DNA from: RYN-230 sp963841695
GTDB lineage: Bacteria > Actinomycetota > Actinomycetes > Streptosporangiales > Streptosporangiaceae
Assembly (NCBI GenBank): GCA_963841695.1
Contig: CAWJDQ010000011.1
Location: 124,001-188,000 of the forward strand
Length of the DNA: 64,000 nt
Direction of reading: 5' to 3'
The notes under the pieces were generated by a model. That model was not told the DNA's origin. It made no database searches and worked only from the letters and a program-made list of their open reading frames with translations. Numbering within the stretch: position 1 is the first letter of the stretch; the number at the start of each line of letters is the position of its first letter. This document shows, one piece after another, positions 60,653 to 64,000 of this stretch. The position numbers were made by a program, and so were the translations under genes.

Positions 60653-61656
60653 TCAGAGGGTCTCGAAGTGGTAGCCCTCGCGCAGCAGCCGGGGCAGCAC
60701 GATGCGCAGTGCCTCCACCGTCTCCGAGCGGTTGCCGCCCCCGTCGTGCTCCAGGATGATCGACCCCGGCTGGGTGTTACGCATGATGTTGCGGACGATG
60801 CTCCGCACCCCGGGCCGGGCCCAGTCCCGTGGGTCAACCGACCAGTCCACCGGCACCATGCGCATGTGCTCACATTGCCGGATTACCGCCGCGGACCAGG
60901 CGCCGTACGGAGCCCGGAATAGCTGCGGGTGCACCCCGGTCGCCGAGTGGATGGCGTGGCTGGCCCAGGCCAGTTCGGTGTGCACCCGGTGGACCGGCAT
61001 GCCGACGAGATCAGCATGCGTCCACGTGTGATTGGCGATACGGTGGCCGTCCTCGGCGACCGTCCGGGCCAGATGCGGGTAGGCGGCCACGTGGAGGCCG
61101 ATCATCGAGAACGTCGCGGTCACCCGGTACCGGCGCAGCACCCGCAGCACCTGCGGGGTGTACACCGGATCTGGGCCATCGTCGATGGTCAGGGCGATCG
61201 CCTTGGACGCGTCGTCGATGTAGTACAGCGGCCGGTCCAGCGGGTAGGCCGGCTGGTGAGCGGCACCGGCGCCCCGCGGCCCGCCCGGGCATGGCTGGCC
61301 GTGGGGCCGGGGCTGGCCGTGGGGCCGGGGCTGGCGGCCAGCTGACGGCGGGCCGTCAGGTCGCGTTGCGCGGCTGGTTTCTCATACGCACTCACGTCCC
61401 GGTGCGGGGGCAAATGGCTGGCGGGCCCGGAAAGCAGGCGGGAGCCGACGATGCTGGTCAGCGTGATTCCGCCGACGGTCAGCAGAAGGCGCCGCCGCCG
61501 GATCGCGAAAACATCGGCTGAATCATGGTCAGAACCCGAGAGATTCCCCACCGGCGCCCCCGTGTGTCTGTGCCTGATTACGGCAGGTAAGGCCACAGAA
61601 ATCAGGTCTGAGTCATCCAGGGCATCATGCCGGAATTGATCAGGAACCCGAAGCAA
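60653..61656 (-). CDS. Polysaccharide deacetylase (NodB family, one frameshift)
   Basis: The catalytic domain from about 61250 down shows LTIDDGPDPVYTPQVLRVLR (metal-binding Asp pair), GHRIANHTWTHADL (H-x3-H), LFRAPYGAWSAAV and VDWSVDPRDW, so the enzyme should be metal-dependent and active on N-acetylated glycans (peptidoglycan or capsule). Upstream, in another frame joined near 61260-61290, are an Arg-rich anchor and hydrophobic helix (RRRRLLLTVGGITLTSIVGS) and a Pro/Ala-Ser linker with a 2 x 18-bp repeat. The repaired protein is ~333 residues, secreted or membrane-anchored. ATG 61656 is the first start; a later one is possible. Confidence 0.85.
61295..61330 (-). repeat. 2 x 18-bp tandem repeat in the deacetylase linker
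   Basis: Two identical copies of CTGGCCGTGGGGCCGGGG encode Ala-Ser-Pro-Gly-Pro-Thr; a third partial copy follows. It lies next to the point where the deacetylase frame changes. Confidence 0.8.
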
Positions 61657-61737
61657 ATCCGTTGGCGTGTCGCATGCTGGCTCATGTACGGCTAACTAAC
61701 GAGACATCCGCTGATACCGCTAAGGAGCGCTCATCCG

Positions 61738-62095
61738 GTGCCTGGACGATCGCCGCGCATCCGTGAGCGCAGCCCCGCTGACCTCGATCACTGCGCCGAA
61801 CTGCTCGCCATCGTCCATGGCGGCCGCGCGGCCATCAGCGGAAGTTGGCCGTCTCTTCGTTATCCCGCAAAGGCGGCGCCAGGGCGTGGCGCGTGCCCTC
61901 CTGCGGCGCGCCGTGTGGTGGGCGGCGGCCCGTAATCTCGACCTCACGCTTGAGGTAGCTGATCACCTGCGGGGTGCGATAGCCCTCTACGAAAGGGCTG
62001 GCTTCCGGCTCATCAGGACCACTCAGGCCGACTGGGCCACGCCCGCGGGTGACCCGGTCACGCTGCACCATTACGGCTATCGGGCTATCCGGTAG
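61738..62095 (+). pseudogene. GNAT acetyltransferase remnant with internal deletion
   Basis: The start (GTG 61738; PRIRERSPADLDHCAELLAI) is the usual N-terminal strand and helix of an actinobacterial GNAT enzyme. It jumps within ~10 residues to the acetyl-CoA-binding part (AEVGRLFVIPQRRRQGVARA, AIALYERAGFRLI) in a different frame. About 45-50 residues that should hold strands 2-4 are missing and the frame is broken, so ~118 codons remain instead of ~165. The missing core means this is a real remnant and not only a sequencing indel, unless the assembly collapsed. Confidence 0.65.
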
Positions 62096-62114
62096 TACGG
62101 GGTAAAATATCCTG

Positions 62115-64000
62115 GTGCTGGAGTTGTTTCACCCTGCTGTTCGACGCTGGTTCGAGGGCCGGTTCCCGGCCGGCCCGACCGAGCCCCAGGCCGGGGGCTG
62201 GCCGGAGATCGCGGCCGGGCGGCACACGCTGATCGCCGCGCCGACCGGGTCCGGGAAGACCCTGGCCGCGTTCCTGGTCTGCATCGACCGCATGTACCGG
62301 GCCCACCAGGCCAGCCTCCAGGAGCCGGGCGCCGCGCGCGCGGCCGGGCCGCAGGTCGTGTACGTGTCGCCGCTGAAGGCGCTCGCCGTGGACATCTGGC
62401 AGAACCTCGAGACCCCGCTGGCCGAGATCGCCAAGATGGCCAGGGCACTCGGCCTGACCGGCCCCGGATATCCGGGTCGCGGTGCGGACCGGGGACACGG
62501 CGGCAGGGGAGCGGGCCGCGATGCTCAAGCACCCGCCGGACTTCCTCATCACCACCCCCGAGTCGCTGTACCTGCTGGTGACCGCGCAGCGGGCGCGGGC
62601 GATGCTGGCCCCGGTCGCCGACGGTCATCGTGGACGAGATCCACGCCGTCGCCGGGAACAAGCGGGGCTCCCATCTGGCGCTAACCCTGGAGCGGCTGGA
62701 GCACGTGGCTGCGCAGCCGGTGCAGCGGATCGGCCTGTCCGCCACCCAGCGCCCGATCGAGACCGTCGCCCGGCTGCTGGTGGGCGCGGGCCCCGGCCGC
62801 TCCGCACCGGACGGGTCACCGCAGTGCGCGATCGTGGACTCCGGCCACCGCCGTGAGCTCGACCTGGCCCTGGAGATGCCCGGCGACGAACTCGGCGCGG
62901 TCGCGTCCGCCGAGCAGATGGACGAGATCCTGGACCTGATCGCCGGGCAGGTGACCGGGCACCGGACCACGCTGGTGTTCGTCAACACCCGGCGGATGGC
63001 CGAGCGGGTCGCCCATCAGCTGGGCGAGAGGCTCGGCGACGGCCAGGTCGCCGCGCATCACGGCAGCCTGTCCAAGGACCGGAGGCAGCGGGTGGAGGCA
63101 CGGCTGCGCGGCGGTGAGCTGCGGGCCCTGGTCGCGACCGCGTCGCTGGAGCTGGGCATCGACATCGGGCCGGTCGAGCTGGTCTGCCAGATCGGCTCGC
63201 CGCGCAGCTTCGCCACCTTCCTGCAGCGGGTGGGCCGGTCCAACCACACCCGCAGCGGCATCCCGGCCGGGCGGCTGTACCCGACCACCCGGGACGAGCT
63301 GGTGGAGTGCGCGGCCCTGCTGCGCGGCGCGCGGTCCGGCCGGCTCGACGCTCTGCAGGTCCCGGATTGCCCGCTGGACATCCTGGCCCAGCAGGTGGTG
63401 GCGGAGTGCGCGGCGGAGGACTGGGCCGAGGACGACCTGCTGGCCCTGGTCCGGCGGGCCGCCCCGTTCGCGGGCTTGTCCGCCGGGGACTTCGGCGACG
63501 TGGCCGAGATGGTCTCCGAGGGGATCCGGACTGGCCGCGGGCGCCGGGCGGCCTACCTGCACCGGGACCGGGTGACCGGGCGGCTGGCGGCCGCCGGGGG
63601 GCCCGCCTGGCCGCGCTCACCTCGGGCGGGGCCATCCCGGAGCTGGGGGACTACCGGGTGCTGGCCGAGCCGGACGGCACCCTGGTCGGGACCGTCAACG
63701 AGGACTGGGCGATCGAGTCCATGGCCGGCGACGTGTTCCTGCTCGGCACGACCTCGTGGCGGATCCGCCGGGTCGAGCCGGGCGTGGTGCGGGTCGTCGA
63801 CGCCCAGGGCGCGCCGCCGTCGGTGCCGTTCTGGCTGGGCGAGGCGCCCGGCCGCACGGTGGAGCTGTCCGAGGAGGTCTGCGCCCTCCGCAAGGCCGTC
63901 GCCGGACGGCTGGCCTCGCAGGGCCCGGCCGGGGCCGCGGCCTGGCTGCGGGCGGACTGCGGCGTCGGCCAGGACGCCGCCGAGGTGATCACGCGCCTAC
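62115..64000 (+). CDS. lhr: Lhr-type ATP-dependent helicase, 5' part (three frameshifts, cut by window end)
   Basis: Superfamily 2 helicase of the Lhr family, involved in nucleic acid repair or RNA metabolism. Frame 1 (62115-62465): LFHPAVRRWFEGRFPAGPTE, Walker A LIAAPTGSGKTLAAFL, YVSPLKALAVDI. Frame 2 (62465-62625): VRTGDTAAGERAAMLKHPPD and FLITTPESLYLLVT. Frame 3 (62630-63595): VDEIHAVAGNKRG (DEIH box), IGLSATQRPIETVARLL, LVFVNTRRMAERVAH, LVATASLELGIDIG, FLQRVGRSNHTRSG. Frame 4 (63595 on): LAALTSGGAIPELGDYRVLA. GTG or CTG region starts near 62115. The remaining ~900 residues lie beyond the window. Confidence 0.87.

Overview
The window is very GC-rich DNA with tightly packed genes, many 1-4 base stop/start overlaps and frequent GTG starts. 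A WhiB-type regulator, a SigK/RskA-like sigma/anti-sigma pair, the zinc-ribbon + RNase HI/phosphatase pair known from mycobacteria (Rv2229c-Rv2228c), an Rv1733c-like membrane protein, an Acg-type nitroreductase and a TrcRS-like two-component pair all point to an actinomycete. A secreted glutamic (G1) peptidase and a urease operon would fit an acid-soil lifestyle, but that is inference. No tRNA, rRNA operon, phage or CRISPR array was seen.

Layout. 1-850: end of a flippase-like membrane protein and a START-like protein. 936-5589: FtsX-like permease with two ABC ATPases. 5743-9275: secreted G1 peptidase, metallo-beta-lactamase-fold hydrolase, DHFR-like reductase, ECF sigma factor with a SnoaL-like tail. 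9309-13834: urease operon ureABCFGD on the minus strand. 14100-19656: Ser/Thr kinase with a beta-propeller sensor, a hydrolase, small membrane and DUF2000 proteins, AbiEi/DUF559-like protein. 19808-21546: complete ISAzo13-type insertion sequence, inserted in the loop of an older palindrome. 21634-27308: AraC regulator, large GT39-type glycosyltransferase, histidine kinase and response regulator. 27367-33072: a redox block (ferredoxin, NuoF-like flavoprotein, haem-binding ferric-reductase-like membrane protein, ApbE flavin transferase between two similar small anchored Ser/Ala-rich proteins), with an MFS exporter on the opposite strand. 33271-39358: nitroreductase, CYTH protein, hydrolase, sulfite-oxidase-type molybdoenzyme, ECF sigma and anti-sigma. 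39430-41972: zinc-ribbon protein, RNase HI/phosphatase fusion and the RNase P RNA gene. 42047-49672: phosphotransferase-like protein, second GT39 enzyme, MerR + reductase operon, methyltransferase, acetyltransferase, MFS transporter. 49863-56978: large LuxR (LAL) regulator, MMPL transporter, hydrolase, ketopantoate-reductase-like protein. 57409-64000: GlsB-like and WhiB proteins, Rv1733c-like protein, DUF899 protein with a degenerate metallo-beta-lactamase partner, polysaccharide deacetylase, acetyltransferase remnant, and the start of an Lhr-type helicase cut by the window end.

Two properties cut across the window. First, at least fifteen recognisable genes change reading frame one or more times while remaining recognisable on both sides. 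This is more likely residual indel error in a draft assembly than decay, and it affects how those genes should be read. Second, short tandem repeats (14, 15, 16, 18 or 27 bp units, each locus with its own sequence) sit at gene 3' ends and in protein linkers. Three of the 14/16-bp arrays lie exactly where convergent genes meet and help set their stop codons.

The observations most worth following are the ApbE redox block with its twin small proteins, the convergent-junction repeats, a perfect stem-loop whose loop carries an anti-Shine-Dalgarno sequence (59049-59091), a nested hairpin with a T-tract ahead of the glsB-like gene (57282-57337), and the insertion sequence that split a 15-bp-stem palindrome.
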